Origin: Oscillospiraceae bacterium
GTDB taxonomy: Bacteria; Bacillota; Clostridia; Oscillospirales; Oscillospiraceae
Length of the DNA stretch: 64,000 nt
NCBI GenBank assembly: GCA_017395085.1
Contig: JAFPWF010000024.1
Span: 1-64,000 of the forward strand
Reading direction: 5' to 3'
The stretch's first letter is position 1. Every line of letters begins with the position of its first letter. Of this stretch, positions 16,644 through 26,015 are shown piece after piece. The notes under the pieces are model-generated. The model saw nothing but the letters and a program-made list of their open reading frames with translations, was not told where the DNA came from and did no database searches. The position numbers and the translations under genes are program-made.

Positions 16644-19079
16644 TCAACCCATCACGGCACGGACCTTTACCGTGCTGCCTTCCGGCGCGACGGGAAGCAC
16701 CGTGCCGGAAAGCGGCTTCCCGTCGGCATACAGGGCGCGTAGGCCGTGCTGTGCGCCGTCCGGGTTTTCCACGGTGATCTCATAAGTCGCACCGCGGTAG
16801 CGGCGGATGACGGTGTAGCCTTTGACATCGGCAGGGATGCAGGGGTCAATCTGCAGCCCATCCAACGTGGGCCGAATGCCGAGAACCGCCTGAGAGATGC
16901 CTACAAAGGACCAGGCCGCCGTGCCGGTAAGCCAGCTGTTTTTGGCTTCACCAAAGGTCGGGGCATCGCGTCCGGCAATCATCTGGCTGTAGACATAGGG
17001 CTCGGTCCGGTGGACATCGCTGATATCTTCCAGATAGGCCGGCGCGGTACGCCGGTAGACTTCAAAAGCCCGTTCGCCGTGGCCGAGTTCCGCCTCAGCA
17101 CAGACAATCCACGGGTTGCAGTGGCAGAAGATGCCGGCATTTTCCTTGTAGCCCGGAGGATAACTGCTGATTTCGCCCAGTTCCAGACGATAACGGGTAT
17201 AAGCGGGCTGCAATACCATGATGCCGTACGGGGTTTCCAGGTGTTCCTGTACGCTCTGAAGGGCGAGGGCGGCCTCGCCGCTCTCTTTACCGATGCCCGC
17301 CATGACACACATGCCCTGGGGTTCAATGAAGATTTTGCCTTCCTCGCATTCACTCCCGCCGACGACATTGCCGAAGGAATCATAGGCCCGGCGGAACCAG
17401 GCGCCGTCCCAGCCGGCATCCAGAACGGCGGCTTCCATGGCTGTAATGGCAGCCTCACAGTCTCCGGCTTCCTGTTCCAGCCCCACGTGACGGCAGATTT
17501 CAGCATAGGCGCGGCCGTATTTGACAAACATGCCGGCAATGAAAACGCTTTCGGCGACCGGGCCTTCGCTGGGACCGGTGGTCTGGAAGCTTTCGCCGGG
17601 GTGTTCGGAAAAACAGTTCAGATTCAGGCAGTCGTTCCAGTCGGCACGGCCGATCAGCGGCAGGTTGTGGGGGCCGAGGTGTGTGACGGTATAGCGGAAA
17701 CTGCGGCGCAGATGTTCCATCAGCGGCTGCGCTGTGCTCGGGTCGCTGTCGAAGGCGCAGGGCTCTTTCAGGATGCTCCAGTCGCCGGTCTCGCGCAGGT
17801 AGGCGTCGGTGCCGGCAATCAGCCATAGAGGATCATCATTGAAGCCGCTGCCGACACCCAGGTTGCCCTTTTTGGTCAGCGGCTGGTACTGGTGGTATGC
17901 GCTGCCGTCAGGGAACTGAGTGGCGGCGATGTCCAGGATGCGCTCGCGTGCGCGTTCGGGAATCATATGCACAAAGCCCAGCAGATCCTGGCAGGAATCG
18001 CGGAAGCCCATGCCGCGGCCCATGCCGCTCTCAAAATAGCTGACCGAGCGGCTCATATTGAAGGTGACCATGCACTGATACTGGTTCCAGACGTTCACCA
18101 TGCGGTTGAGTTTTTCGGATCCGGTGGAAACCCGGAAGCCGGAAAGGAGCCCTTCCCAGTATTCCCGCAGCGTCATCAGCGCGGAGTCAAAAGCACCGGG
18201 GGCGTTGTAGCGGGCCATCATGGCTTCGGCGGGAGTGCGGTTGATGCAGCCGGGCGATGCCCATTTCTCAGCGGCGGGCAATTCCAGGTAACCCAGACCG
18301 AAGAGCAGGGAAGTGCTTTCGCCGGGAGCAAGATCAAGATTGAACTGCTGCGCGGCGACCGGCTGCCAGCCGTGAGCGATACTGCCGGTGCAGCCTTCGC
18401 CGAAGACGGTGGCAGGATGCGCCGGGCTTCCGTAAACGCCGAGAAATGCCTCGCGCGAGGTGTCAAACCCGTCTGCCGGACGGTCGGACCAAAATACGGC
18501 GTAATGGTTGCGTCGCTCACGGTATTCCGTTTTATGATAAACCGCATTCGGTGCGATCTCAACTTCACCGATGGAATAGTTGCGCTGGAAGTTGGTGCCG
18601 TCATCATTGGCGTCCCAGAGGCAGAACTCCAGATAGGGGAATACCTGCAGCTTCCGAGGCTCCGCGCTGTTGTTGCACAGCGTCAGGCGGATGAGCAGGC
18701 AGTTGTCGCCGCGCGGGACCAGCATCTCCTGCCGGACAGCAATGCTGTCCTTTTCCGCTTCAATGACGGTATATCCGAGACCCTGGCGACAGCAATAACT
18801 GTCCGGTTCGGCCTGAACCGGCTGCCAGCCGGGATTCCAGACGGAGTTTCCGTCGCGAAGATAGACTCGGAAACCCTCGGAATCCAAAGGGCTGTTGTTA
18901 TATCGGTAGCGCGTCAGCCTCCTCAGCCGGGCGTCGCGGTAAAAGCAGTAACCGCCGGCGGTATTGCTGACCAGCGCAAAAAAGTCCTCGCAGCCGAGAT
19001 AGTTGATCCAGGGCAGGGGAGTGCGGGGGGTGGTGATCACATATTCGCGAAGGGCGTCATCATAATAGCCGTATTTCAT
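16644..19079 (-). CDS. GH94 cellobiose phosphorylase
   Basis: This 811-residue cytoplasmic enzyme has the length of known cellobiose phosphorylases. It starts [20 protein letters not shown] as they do, followed by the beta-sandwich, helical linker and (alpha/alpha)6 barrel. The motif [14 protein letters not shown] (478 onwards) holds the general-acid Asp483; [10 protein letters not shown] and [14 protein letters not shown] are further family landmarks. It splits cellobiose with phosphate to glucose 1-phosphate and glucose, saving ATP. The start at 19079 has AAGGAGG in front; upstream in-frame codons are rejected. It is divergent from the LacI-type gene and shares its operator sequence. Chitobiose or another disaccharide is a less likely substrate. 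Confidence 0.92.
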   Translation of the reverse strand: MKYGYYDDALREYVITTPRTPLPWINYLGCEDFFALVSNTAGGYCFYRDARLRRLTRYRYNNSPLDSEGFRVYLRDGNSVWNPGWQPVQAEPDSYCCRQGLGYTVIEAEKDSIAVRQEMLVPRGDNCLLIRLTLCNNSAEPRKLQVFPYLEFCLWDANDDGTNFQRNYSIGEVEIAPNAVYHKTEYRERRNHYAVFWSDRPADGFDTSREAFLGVYGSPAHPATVFGEGCTGSIAHGWQPVAAQQFNLDLAPGESTSLLFGLGYLELPAAEKWASPGCINRTPAEAMMARYNAPGAFDSALMTLREYWEGLLSGFRVSTGSEKLNRMVNVWNQYQCMVTFNMSRSVSYFESGMGRGMGFRDSCQDLLGFVHMIPERARERILDIAATQFPDGSAYHQYQPLTKKGNLGVGSGFNDDPLWLIAGTDAYLRETGDWSILKEPCAFDSDPSTAQPLMEHLRRSFRYTVTHLGPHNLPLIGRADWNDCLNLNCFSEHPGESFQTTGPSEGPVAESVFIAGMFVKYGRAYAEICRHVGLEQEAGDCEAAITAMEAAVLDAGWDGAWFRRAYDSFGNVVGGSECEEGKIFIEPQGMCVMAGIGKESGEAALALQSVQEHLETPYGIMVLQPAYTRYRLELGEISSYPPGYKENAGIFCHCNPWIVCAEAELGHGERAFEVYRRTAPAYLEDISDVHRTEPYVYSQMIAGRDAPTFGEAKNSWLTGTAAWSFVGISQAVLGIRPTLDGLQIDPCIPADVKGYTVIRRYRGATYEITVENPDGAQHGLRALYADGKPLSGTVLPVAPEGSTVKVRAVMG

Positions 19080-19129
19080 GGTTCGGCCTCCTTCTGACTG
19101 CAGTAACTGCGGAAATAATCGGAAAACAA

Positions 19130-19157
19130 CCATTAGACAGTAATCGTTTAAGTGCAA
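19130..19157 (-). promoter_or_regulatory. GH94 promoter with operator in the spacer
   Basis: On the minus strand, TTGCAC (19157-19152) and TAATGG (19135-19130) are 16 bases apart. The operator copy GTAATCGTTTAAGT (19140-19153) fills the spacer, so a bound repressor would block polymerase. Confidence 0.5.
19140..19153. promoter_or_regulatory. Candidate LacI-family operator, copy 1
   Basis: GTAATCGTTTAAGT matches the copy at 19391-19404 at 13 of 14 positions. The core TAATCGTTTA is a slightly imperfect palindrome with the central CG usual for LacI-family sites. Confidence 0.6.
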
Positions 19158-19318
19158 GATTCCCCCTTAAGATACCGAATTTTGCACAAAAAAGCAAGAA
19201 GATTTTATAGTTTCAATGCGTTTTCTTTTCTGTTTTGGCAGAAAAAGCAGAAGATCAGAGAGGGGATTGTGAAAAACGCACAAAAACGGGCCAGCGTTTC
19301 TGTATAAAACAAACAAAA

Positions 19319-19373
19319 TTCGTGGAAACGACTCACTTTTTCGTGAAGAATACTTGCATTTTTCGTGAGAATA
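19319..19373. repeat. Three phased TTCGTG direct repeats
   Basis: TTCGTG occurs at 19319, 19340 and 19362, that is 21 and 22 bases apart (two helical turns). The second and third copies are embedded in a longer shared sequence, TTTTTCGTGA(A)GAATA at 19337-19352 and 19359-19373. They cover the region upstream of and around the -35 box of the LacI-family gene. Confidence 0.55.
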
Positions 19374-19382
19374 AGGTATTCT
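19354..19382 (+). promoter_or_regulatory. Promoter of the LacI-family gene and GH3 unit
   Basis: TTGCAT (19354-19359) and TATTCT (19377-19382) are separated by 17 bases. The operator at 19391 lies over the expected start site. Confidence 0.55.
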
Positions 19383-19390
19383 TGATCCAC

Positions 19391-19404
19391 GTAAACGTTT
19401 AAGT
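19391..19404. promoter_or_regulatory. Candidate LacI-family operator, copy 2
   Basis: GTAAACGTTTAAGT contains the perfect palindrome TAAACGTTTA (19392-19401) immediately downstream of the -10 box, an arrangement for autorepression. Confidence 0.6.
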
Positions 19405-19428
19405 ACCACAAATCTGGAGGTGGGCACT

Positions 19429-20448
19429 GTGGTTTCCATGAAGGACATTGCACAGGAGTGCGGTGTATCCGTCGCCACAGTCAGCAAAGCCCTCAACGGA
19501 CAGCAGGATATCAGCGAACAGACCAGACAGCGCATTTTTGAAGCCGTAAAGGAAATGGGGTATACGGCGAATTCCGCAGCCCGTGCGCTGAAGACCAACC
19601 GGACCTACAACCTGGGTATCCTGTTTATCGACCTGCAGAATCACGGCTTTATGCACGAGTACTTCGCCGCAACGCTGAACAGCTTCCGCATCGAGTCGGA
19701 ACGCTGCGGTTACGATATCACTTTTATCAACAGCAATGTCGGGCACCAAAACACTAGCTATCTGCAGCACGCAATGTACCGCAGACTTGACGGCGTTGCC
19801 GTGATCTGCGCCGATTATCAGGATCCCCTGGTACAGGAGTTGATTTATTCGGATATCCCGGTTGTCACACTGGACCACGCTTTCTACAACCGTGCAGCGG
19901 TGCTGTCCGACAACATGAACGGCCTGGAAGCTCTGGTTCACTATGTTTACGGCAGAGGGCACCGACGTATCGCTTATATTTACGGGAATCCGACAGCTGT
20001 AACCGAAAACCGGCTGAGGGGTTTCTACAGAGCCTGTGAGGCGCTTGAACTCAAGATTCCCGATGAGTATTTGACCGAATGCGAATATCATGAGCCGGCC
20101 AGCTGCTATCGCGCGACCAAACAGCTTCTGGCTCTGCCTGAACCGCCTACATGCATCCTTTTCTCCGATGATTATACATGGCTGGGCGGGATGAACGCGA
20201 TTCGCGAAGCCGGGCTTCGTATTCCTGAAGATATTTCGGTCGTAGGGTATGACGGCGTGCATCTGGCACAGGCACTGAACCCGCCGCTGACCACCTGGCA
20301 GCAGAACACCGAAGAACTGGGAAGACTGGCTGCATCCATGCTGATCGAGCGCATCGAACATCCCCGTACTGCGGCACCGGAACATGTTGTGGTTACCGGA
20401 CGTCTGCTGGAAGGCGGAACGGTCAGCAGGTTGGACGCCGAACCGTAA
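19429..20448 (+). CDS. LacI-family transcriptional regulator of the beta-glucoside locus
   Basis: This is a regulator of about 340 residues. The N-terminal DNA-binding domain is MKDIAQECGVSVATVSKALN, followed by the hinge-helix segment ANSAARALKTNRT. The rest is a periplasmic-binding-protein-like sugar-sensing domain with ILFSDDYTWLGGMNAI and VVGYDGVHLAQALNPPLTT. GTG 19429 is preferred as start because GGAGG (19416-19420) is 8 bases before it; GTG 19420 overlaps that site and ATG 19438 is too far. It sits between GH94 and GH3 genes with matching palindromes in both promoters, so it probably represses both directions until a cello-oligosaccharide or related sugar binds. Confidence 0.9.
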   Translation: MVSMKDIAQECGVSVATVSKALNGQQDISEQTRQRIFEAVKEMGYTANSAARALKTNRTYNLGILFIDLQNHGFMHEYFAATLNSFRIESERCGYDITFINSNVGHQNTSYLQHAMYRRLDGVAVICADYQDPLVQELIYSDIPVVTLDHAFYNRAAVLSDNMNGLEALVHYVYGRGHRRIAYIYGNPTAVTENRLRGFYRACEALELKIPDEYLTECEYHEPASCYRATKQLLALPEPPTCILFSDDYTWLGGMNAIREAGLRIPEDISVVGYDGVHLAQALNPPLTTWQQNTEELGRLAASMLIERIEHPRTAAPEHVVVTGRLLEGGTVSRLDAEP

Positions 20449-20495
20449 AGACTGAAAACAATAGTGATAATTTGTGAAGGGAGGAAAACGCAGCA

Positions 20496-22586
20496 ATGAC
20501 CCGTGATGAAGCCCGCAGAAAGGCTGAAGAACTTGTCAGCCGCATGACGGTGGAAGAGCGGGCTGGACAGCTGCGTTTTGACGCGCCGGCTATTGAGCGG
20601 CTCGGGATCCCTGCTTACAACTGGTGGAATGAAGCGCTGCACGGGCTGGCCCGCGGCGGCACGGCAACAAGCTTCCCGCAGGCAATCGGTATGGCGGCCA
20701 TGTTCGATGACGGACTGCTGGAAAAGATCGCCGATGCGATCTCCACCGAAGCGAGAGCAAAGTATAACGCCCTCTCCGCTGAAGGAGACCGAGATATCTA
20801 TCACGGGCTGACCATGTGGTCGCCGAACATCAACATTTTCCGGGATCCACGCTGGGGCCGCGGACACGAAACCTACGGCGAAGACCCGTACCTGACCGCA
20901 ACGCTGGGCTGCGCGTTTGTACGCGGCCTGCAGGGAAAGGGTGACACCCTCAAAACTGCCGCGTGCGCAAAGCACTTTGCCGTACACAGCGGGCCGGAAG
21001 CGCAGCGCCACAGCTTTAACGCGGTTGCCACGCCGAAGGACATGGAAGAGACCTATCTGCCGGCTTTCCGGGCACTGGTCCGGGATGCCGGAGTCGAAGC
21101 GGTGATGGGCGCCTACAATCGCACAAACGGAGAACCCTGCTGCGCAAATGAACCGCTAATGGCAAAACTCCGGGATGAATGGGACTTCCAGGGACACTTC
21201 GTATCAGATTGCTGGGCGATCCGCGATTTCCACCAGAACCACGGCGTGACCGGAATGCCGGTGGAATCGGTAACCCTGGCGCTGAAAAACGGCTGCGACC
21301 TGAACTGCGGCTGCACCTATCAGCATATTCTCAAAGCCCTTGAGCTGGGCATGATCTCGGAAGAAGACATTACCCGCAGTGCGGTGCGGCTGTTTACGAC
21401 ACGCTTTCTGCTGGGAACCCTCGGAGAAGAAGGCAGTGAATATGATGCCATTCCGTATTCCATGGTGGAATGTCCTGATCATCTGGCTCTGGCGCACCGT
21501 GCCGCACTGGAATCCTGTGTGCTGCTGAAAAACAGCGGGATTCTCCCGCTGAATCCGGAGGACGGAAGCACCATCGGCGTCATCGGACCGAATGCCAACA
21601 GCCGCGTGGCTCTGGTCGGGAACTATCATGGGACGGCTTCCCGCTACGTGACGGTGCTGGAGGGAATCCAGGATCTGACAGCCGGAAAGTGCCGCATCCT
21701 GTACTCCGAAGGCTGCGCGCTCAGCGAAGACCGCGTGGAGCCGCTGGCTCAGGAAAACGACAGGATTGCAGAAGCTGTCTCCGTGGCGAAGAACAGCGAC
21801 AAGGTCATCCTGGTGCTGGGCTTGGACGAAACGCTGGAGGGCGAACAGGGAGATACCGGCAACAGCAGTTTTTCGGGGGACAAGGAGAATCTCCTTCTTC
21901 CATGGACACAGCGCCTGCTGATGAAGCGGGTGCTGGATGTAGGAAAGCCCACCATGGTGGTGCTGATGGCAGGAAGCGCCATTGACCTCACCGTTGCACA
22001 GGATAAGGCCGAAGCCATTCTGCTCTCGTGGTATCCGGGAGCCGGCGGCGGAAGGGCAGTAGCGGAACTGCTCTTCGGAAAAGAATCTCCGTCGGGGAAA
22101 CTGCCACTTACCTTCTACCGCGATGACGCCCTGCTGGAAATGCCGCAGTTTACCGACTACGCCATGGCAGGCCGCACCTACCGCTATTATCAGGGAACGC
22201 CGGTATATCCCTTCGGCTATGGCCTGAGCTACAGCAGCTTCACGGTCAAGAAACTGGAAGCAGACCGTTCCTGCGCAAAAGTCCTGGTTCGGAACGAAGG
22301 CGCACGTGAAGCCGAAGAAGTCATTGAACTCTACCTGCATGATGAAAAATCACCCCTTGCACCGCCGAATCCGGTACTGTGCGGATTCCGGAGAATCCGG
22401 CTGGCGGCGGGTCAGGAGGAGACATTCGAAATTGCAATCAACCCGGATGCCTTCACGGTCGTGACCAATGAGGGAAAACGGATTCCCGGCAGCGGCAGCT
22501 GGATCCTGTATGCGGGCTTCGGCGCACCGGATGCGCGTACTGAGGAACTGACAAACCGAAAAGCCGTTTCGGTGCGGATTTTCTGA
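20496..22586 (+). CDS. GH3 beta-glucosidase / beta-xylosidase, intracellular
   Basis: This 696-residue glycoside hydrolase family 3 enzyme has the (beta/alpha)8 domain with NWWNEALHG, WSPNINIFRDPRWGRGHETY, KHF (159-161) and the nucleophile region FVSDCWAI with Asp238. The alpha/beta sandwich domain follows (SCVLLKNSGILPLN, SWYPGAGGGRAVAELLFG), and then a C-terminal fibronectin-like domain. The segment NWWNEALHGLAR is common in xylosidase-like GH3 members, so glucosidase versus xylosidase is unsettled. There is no signal peptide, so it acts on imported oligosaccharides. It lies 47 bases after the LacI gene with a GGGAGG ribosome site and is probably cotranscribed with it. Confidence 0.9.
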   Translation: MTRDEARRKAEELVSRMTVEERAGQLRFDAPAIERLGIPAYNWWNEALHGLARGGTATSFPQAIGMAAMFDDGLLEKIADAISTEARAKYNALSAEGDRDIYHGLTMWSPNINIFRDPRWGRGHETYGEDPYLTATLGCAFVRGLQGKGDTLKTAACAKHFAVHSGPEAQRHSFNAVATPKDMEETYLPAFRALVRDAGVEAVMGAYNRTNGEPCCANEPLMAKLRDEWDFQGHFVSDCWAIRDFHQNHGVTGMPVESVTLALKNGCDLNCGCTYQHILKALELGMISEEDITRSAVRLFTTRFLLGTLGEEGSEYDAIPYSMVECPDHLALAHRAALESCVLLKNSGILPLNPEDGSTIGVIGPNANSRVALVGNYHGTASRYVTVLEGIQDLTAGKCRILYSEGCALSEDRVEPLAQENDRIAEAVSVAKNSDKVILVLGLDETLEGEQGDTGNSSFSGDKENLLLPWTQRLLMKRVLDVGKPTMVVLMAGSAIDLTVAQDKAEAILLSWYPGAGGGRAVAELLFGKESPSGKLPLTFYRDDALLEMPQFTDYAMAGRTYRYYQGTPVYPFGYGLSYSSFTVKKLEADRSCAKVLVRNEGAREAEEVIELYLHDEKSPLAPPNPVLCGFRRIRLAAGQEETFEIAINPDAFTVVTNEGKRIPGSGSWILYAGFGAPDARTEELTNRKAVSVRIF

Positions 22587-22730
22587 ATAAAAACGGAAAG
22601 ACTTTGATATGCAAATCATTTTGTCCTCATTGGGCAGGAGGGCAAAGAACATGCAGGTCAAATCTTCATAAATTATTGCGCACAAACCCATATCATAAAC
22701 AAGAAAAAACAAAAAACAGGAGGAAAAAAC

Positions 22731-24032
22731 ATGAAAAAGATCCTTGCGCTTGCTCTCGCACTGGTAATGGTGCTTGGTATGGCTGCCTGCGGTCAGAGCG
22801 CTGCCCCGGCAGCTGCCCCTGCAGCAGAGCCTGCAGCAGCAGAGCCCGCTGCAGAGCCCGCTGCTGAAGAAACTGTCCTGACTCTGTGGTCCATCGCCAC
22901 GGAAAGCGACTCCAGCCACCAGGCATTTATCGATGCGATCGCTGCTTTTGAGGCTGCACATCCCGGTGTCAAGATTGAGCATGTCACCACCGAGAACGAA
23001 GCCTACAAGACCAAAATCAAGGCTGCTATGTCTTCCGGTGAAGGTCTGCCCGACATCTTCTTCACCTGGGGCATGGGCTTCCTGGGCGAGTTTGTAAACG
23101 CTGGCCGTGTCTACTGTGTGGACAAAGAGTATGAGGCTTACAAGAGTGAACTGCCCGAGGCCATGACGGTCAACGTCCGCTATGACAACAAGATGTACGG
23201 TGTGCCCTATACCATGTCCCTAATCACCCTGTATGCCAACATGGATATGCTGGCCGAGGTCGGTTACACCGACATCCCCGCAACCTATGAAGACATGATG
23301 GCCTGCTGCGATGCTCTCGTTGCTGCCGGAAAGATCCCCTTCGGCGTTGCCGGCAAGGAAAAGTGGTGCCTGTCCGAGTATCTCGAGCCCCTGGTCATCA
23401 AGTCCGTCGGCGGCCAGAAACTCCGCGACATGTACAACGGCGAAGCATCCTGGAATGATCCCGATGTTGTTGCTGCGATCGATGCCTTCCAGTCCATGAT
23501 CAATAAGGGCTACTTTGATCCCAGCGCCAATGCTCTGTCCAACGACGAGGTAAAGAACAACTTCATCGCCGGCAAGACTGCTTTCTATCAGAACGGTTCC
23601 TGGAACAACAAGGACATCGGCGAGCAGGCACAGTTTGCTGTGAAAGCCGGTACCTTCCCGGTACTGAATGACGCTATCCCCCTCTACTCCATGATCGGCG
23701 GACCGAACAACACCCTGGCCGTGACCGAAAGCTGCAAGAACAAAGAACTTGCGACCGAGGCTGCATTTGAGCTTGCTAAGTTCATGTCCGATGCTGACTA
23801 CAAGAGCGGTGCGAACCTGCCCTGCTGGGCTGCAGATCCCAATGCTGACGTGAACGAGCTGATCCAGGCTGCTGCAGACATGGCTTCCAAGGCTGCGGAT
23901 ATGGTCCTCTTCGGCGACAACTTCCTGACTGCTGACGCTGCGAATACCTACCTTGATTACATTGAGATGGCGTGGAGCGGTGACGTCACTCCGACCGAAT
24001 ACGTCGAGGGTCTTGACGCCGACCTCGGCTAA
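22731..24032 (+). CDS. ABC transporter sugar-binding lipoprotein
   Basis: This 433-residue extracellular solute-binding protein belongs to family 1. The signal sequence MKKILALALALVMVLG runs to the lipobox MAAC, giving lipid-anchored Cys at residue 20. An Ala/Pro/Glu-rich spacer (about 21-46) follows, then the binding domain (LTLWSIATESDS, DIFFTWGMGFLGEF, AGKTAFYQNGSWNN). It should deliver oligosaccharides to the two permeases behind it. Surroundings point to cello-oligosaccharides or other beta-glucosides. AGGAGG precedes the ATG. A large hairpin after its stop suggests it is made in excess over the permeases. Confidence 0.92.
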   Translation: MKKILALALALVMVLGMAACGQSAAPAAAPAAEPAAAEPAAEPAAEETVLTLWSIATESDSSHQAFIDAIAAFEAAHPGVKIEHVTTENEAYKTKIKAAMSSGEGLPDIFFTWGMGFLGEFVNAGRVYCVDKEYEAYKSELPEAMTVNVRYDNKMYGVPYTMSLITLYANMDMLAEVGYTDIPATYEDMMACCDALVAAGKIPFGVAGKEKWCLSEYLEPLVIKSVGGQKLRDMYNGEASWNDPDVVAAIDAFQSMINKGYFDPSANALSNDEVKNNFIAGKTAFYQNGSWNNKDIGEQAQFAVKAGTFPVLNDAIPLYSMIGGPNNTLAVTESCKNKELATEAAFELAKFMSDADYKSGANLPCWAADPNADVNELIQAAADMASKAADMVLFGDNFLTADAANTYLDYIEMAWSGDVTPTEYVEGLDADLG

Positions 24033-24069
24033 GCAGAAAACTCCCGTATTCAATACTGATTAATATGTG

Positions 24070-24107
24070 AACAGGGACGGTTCCCTGCATAGGGAGCCGC
24101 CCCTGTT
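24070..24107 (+). terminator. Attenuating hairpin between binding-protein and permease genes
   Basis: 17-base arms (24070-24086 with 24091-24107) pair with one mismatch and one G-T pair around a 4-base loop. The T tail is poor, so read-through to the permease genes is expected. Confidence 0.6.
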
Positions 24108-24134
24108 TCCGCATAAGCAAGGGAGAAACAGACG

Positions 24135-25013
24135 ATGAAAAAACCGCTGCAATACAAGATCAACATTTTTCTGTTCCTTCTGCCTGCATTGGCCCTGTTT
24201 GTCACCGTGCTGATCGCTCCGATCATCATGTCCTTCTACTACAGTCTGACGGAATGGAACGGTTTTACAACGCCGGAGTTTATCGGCTTCAAGAACTATG
24301 TTGAACTCTTCACCAGCAAATCCATCAACATCTCCAGAGCACTGAAAAATGCATTTCTGCTGGCTCTGCTTTCCTGCATCATTCAGCTGCCTTTCGCTCT
24401 GTGGCTGGCACTTCGGCTTGCCCGGCCTATCAAGGGAAGAACAGCACTGCTGTCCATCTATTTTATGCCGGTGCTGATTTCAACAGTTGTTATTGGTCAG
24501 TTGTGGCTGAAAATATACAATCCGGATTACGGTGTTCTGAATGTTCTGCTCCGTTCAATCGGGTTGGAAAAATGGACACATATATGGTTGGGAGATAAAA
24601 AATATGCCTTGGGGGCAGCCTTTGTTCCCATACTGTGGCAGTATGTCGGCTACCACATGCTGCTGATGTATGCCGGCATTAAAGGCGTTCCGCCTGAGCT
24701 GACGGAAGCAGCGATGATAGACGGCTGCACACCTTCACAGGTCAACCGTTACATTATTATCCCCTATATTCGTCCGATCCTGCGTGTTTGCGTAATTTTC
24801 GCAATCACCGGTTCGCTGAAATCCTTTGACCTGATCTATGTGCTTACAAACGGCGGACCGAGTCATGCAACAGAAGTGCCCAGTACGCTGATGATCAGCA
24901 TGCTGTTTCTGCGAAACCGCTACGGTATGGGTTCAACCATCGCTGTAATGCTGATTGTGCTGTGCTTCTTCTTTGCACTGCTGATTAACGCGGTCTTCAA
25001 GGAGGAAAAGTGA
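24135..25013 (+). CDS. ABC sugar transporter permease, MalF-like
   Basis: This 292-residue inner-membrane permease has six predicted spans. The first is FLFLLPALALFVTVLIAPII. The cytoplasmic coupling loop EAAMIDGCTPSQVNRYIIIP is the EAA motif that docks on the ATPase. Family and size fit the MalF/UgpA group of carbohydrate uptake permeases. It pairs with the next gene, whose ATG is two bases after this stop codon. AGGGAGAAAC stands before the ATG. No ATP-binding subunit gene is encoded in the cluster. Confidence 0.93.
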   Translation: MKKPLQYKINIFLFLLPALALFVTVLIAPIIMSFYYSLTEWNGFTTPEFIGFKNYVELFTSKSINISRALKNAFLLALLSCIIQLPFALWLALRLARPIKGRTALLSIYFMPVLISTVVIGQLWLKIYNPDYGVLNVLLRSIGLEKWTHIWLGDKKYALGAAFVPILWQYVGYHMLLMYAGIKGVPPELTEAAMIDGCTPSQVNRYIIIPYIRPILRVCVIFAITGSLKSFDLIYVLTNGGPSHATEVPSTLMISMLFLRNRYGMGSTIAVMLIVLCFFFALLINAVFKEEK

Positions 25014-25014
25014 G

Positions 25015-25854
25015 ATGAAAAAGCTTGGTGAAAGCAAAGGCAAAAGAGTCTTTGTATATGTCATCTTGATTCTCTGGGCCCTCATCAGCATTTTCCCGGT
25101 TTACTGGATGCTGACCTTTTCTCTGAAGACCAACGCTGAAATCTTTGGTGAGAACGTCGCCGGTCTTCCGCGGGAGTGGGTTTGGAGCAACTACACCAGA
25201 GCGCTCAATACGGGCGATATGCCCCGCTACTTTTTGAACAGTTTGATTGTTGCAGTTTCAACGATCGTAATCACTCTGGTTGCGGCGGTCATGGCCACCT
25301 ATGCCATCACGCGTCTGCGCTGGAAAGGGCGCAAGCGCATGAACAGCTTCTTCATGCTCGGCTTGACCATCCCCATCCATGCCTCCATTGTCCCGCTTTA
25401 TACGACACTAGCCAAAATCAAATTGCTGGATACACTCTGGGCGCTGATTATTCCGTATTCAGCCTTTTCTCTGGCAATGGGTATTTTGGTTTGCACCGGT
25501 TTCATGGGCGATATCCCGTATGACCTGGATGAGGCAGCTATGTTGGATGGCTGCAGCACGTGGGGGATCTTCTTTCGGGTAATTGCCCCACTGATGAAGC
25601 CAGCCGTCGCCACGGTTGGCATTTACACCTTCCTCCAGTGCTGGAACGAGCTGATGTTTGCCAATGTCTTCATCAATTCTGACAAATGGAGGACACTGCC
25701 GGTCGGCGTGCAGTCGCTGTCCGGCCAGTATACTACCGACTGGGGACCGATTGGCGCGGCTTTATCCATTGCGACAATCCCGACGCTGATCTTCTATATC
25801 TTCATGAGCAAGAAGATCCAGGACAGCTTTGTGGCCGGCGCAGTCAAAGGCTGA
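25015..25854 (+). CDS. ABC sugar transporter permease, MalG-like
   Basis: This is a 279-residue MalG/UgpE-type permease with six spans. The first is YVILILWALISIFPVYWMLT. The EAA loop is DLDEAAMLDGCSTWGIFFRV. It forms the heterodimeric channel with the preceding permease, to which it is translationally coupled by a one-base gap; the AAGGAGG ribosome site lies inside the end of that gene. The C-terminal QDSFVAGAVKG is a typical ending of the family. A terminator follows, after which the GH30 gene begins. Confidence 0.93.
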   Translation: MKKLGESKGKRVFVYVILILWALISIFPVYWMLTFSLKTNAEIFGENVAGLPREWVWSNYTRALNTGDMPRYFLNSLIVAVSTIVITLVAAVMATYAITRLRWKGRKRMNSFFMLGLTIPIHASIVPLYTTLAKIKLLDTLWALIIPYSAFSLAMGILVCTGFMGDIPYDLDEAAMLDGCSTWGIFFRVIAPLMKPAVATVGIYTFLQCWNELMFANVFINSDKWRTLPVGVQSLSGQYTTDWGPIGAALSIATIPTLIFYIFMSKKIQDSFVAGAVKG

Positions 25855-25901
25855 TGCTAAGTTTTTTGCAAACGAATAATATCCTCGAAACATATTTAGC
25901 G

Positions 25902-25944
25902 ATTCAAAAGGAGCCGTCCTCATCAAGGGCGGTTCCTTTTGAAT
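25902..25944 (+). terminator. Intrinsic terminator after the ABC permeases
   Basis: 19-base arms (25902-25920 with 25926-25944) form a long stem with a CATCA loop and a T run in the descending arm. Confidence 0.75.
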
Positions 25945-26015
25945 GATTATTCCTTTACTCTTTCAACCGTCTGTAGTAGGATACAGCTGATTAATAGAAG
26001 CAAGGAGCATTCACC

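Noticed and set aside
17892-19097. 401-codon plus-strand frame inside the GH94 gene
   Set aside because: Antisense to conserved cellobiose phosphorylase motifs; no promoter or ribosome site.
19316-19336. Catabolite (cre) site at GTGGAAACGACTCAC
   Set aside because: The left half fits, but the right half lacks the required CA at the proper distance; the segment is better explained as the first of three TTCGTG repeats.
22838-22868. Short tandem repeat in the binding-protein gene
   Set aside because: It encodes the Ala/Pro/Glu-rich spacer behind the lipobox and is explained by the protein.
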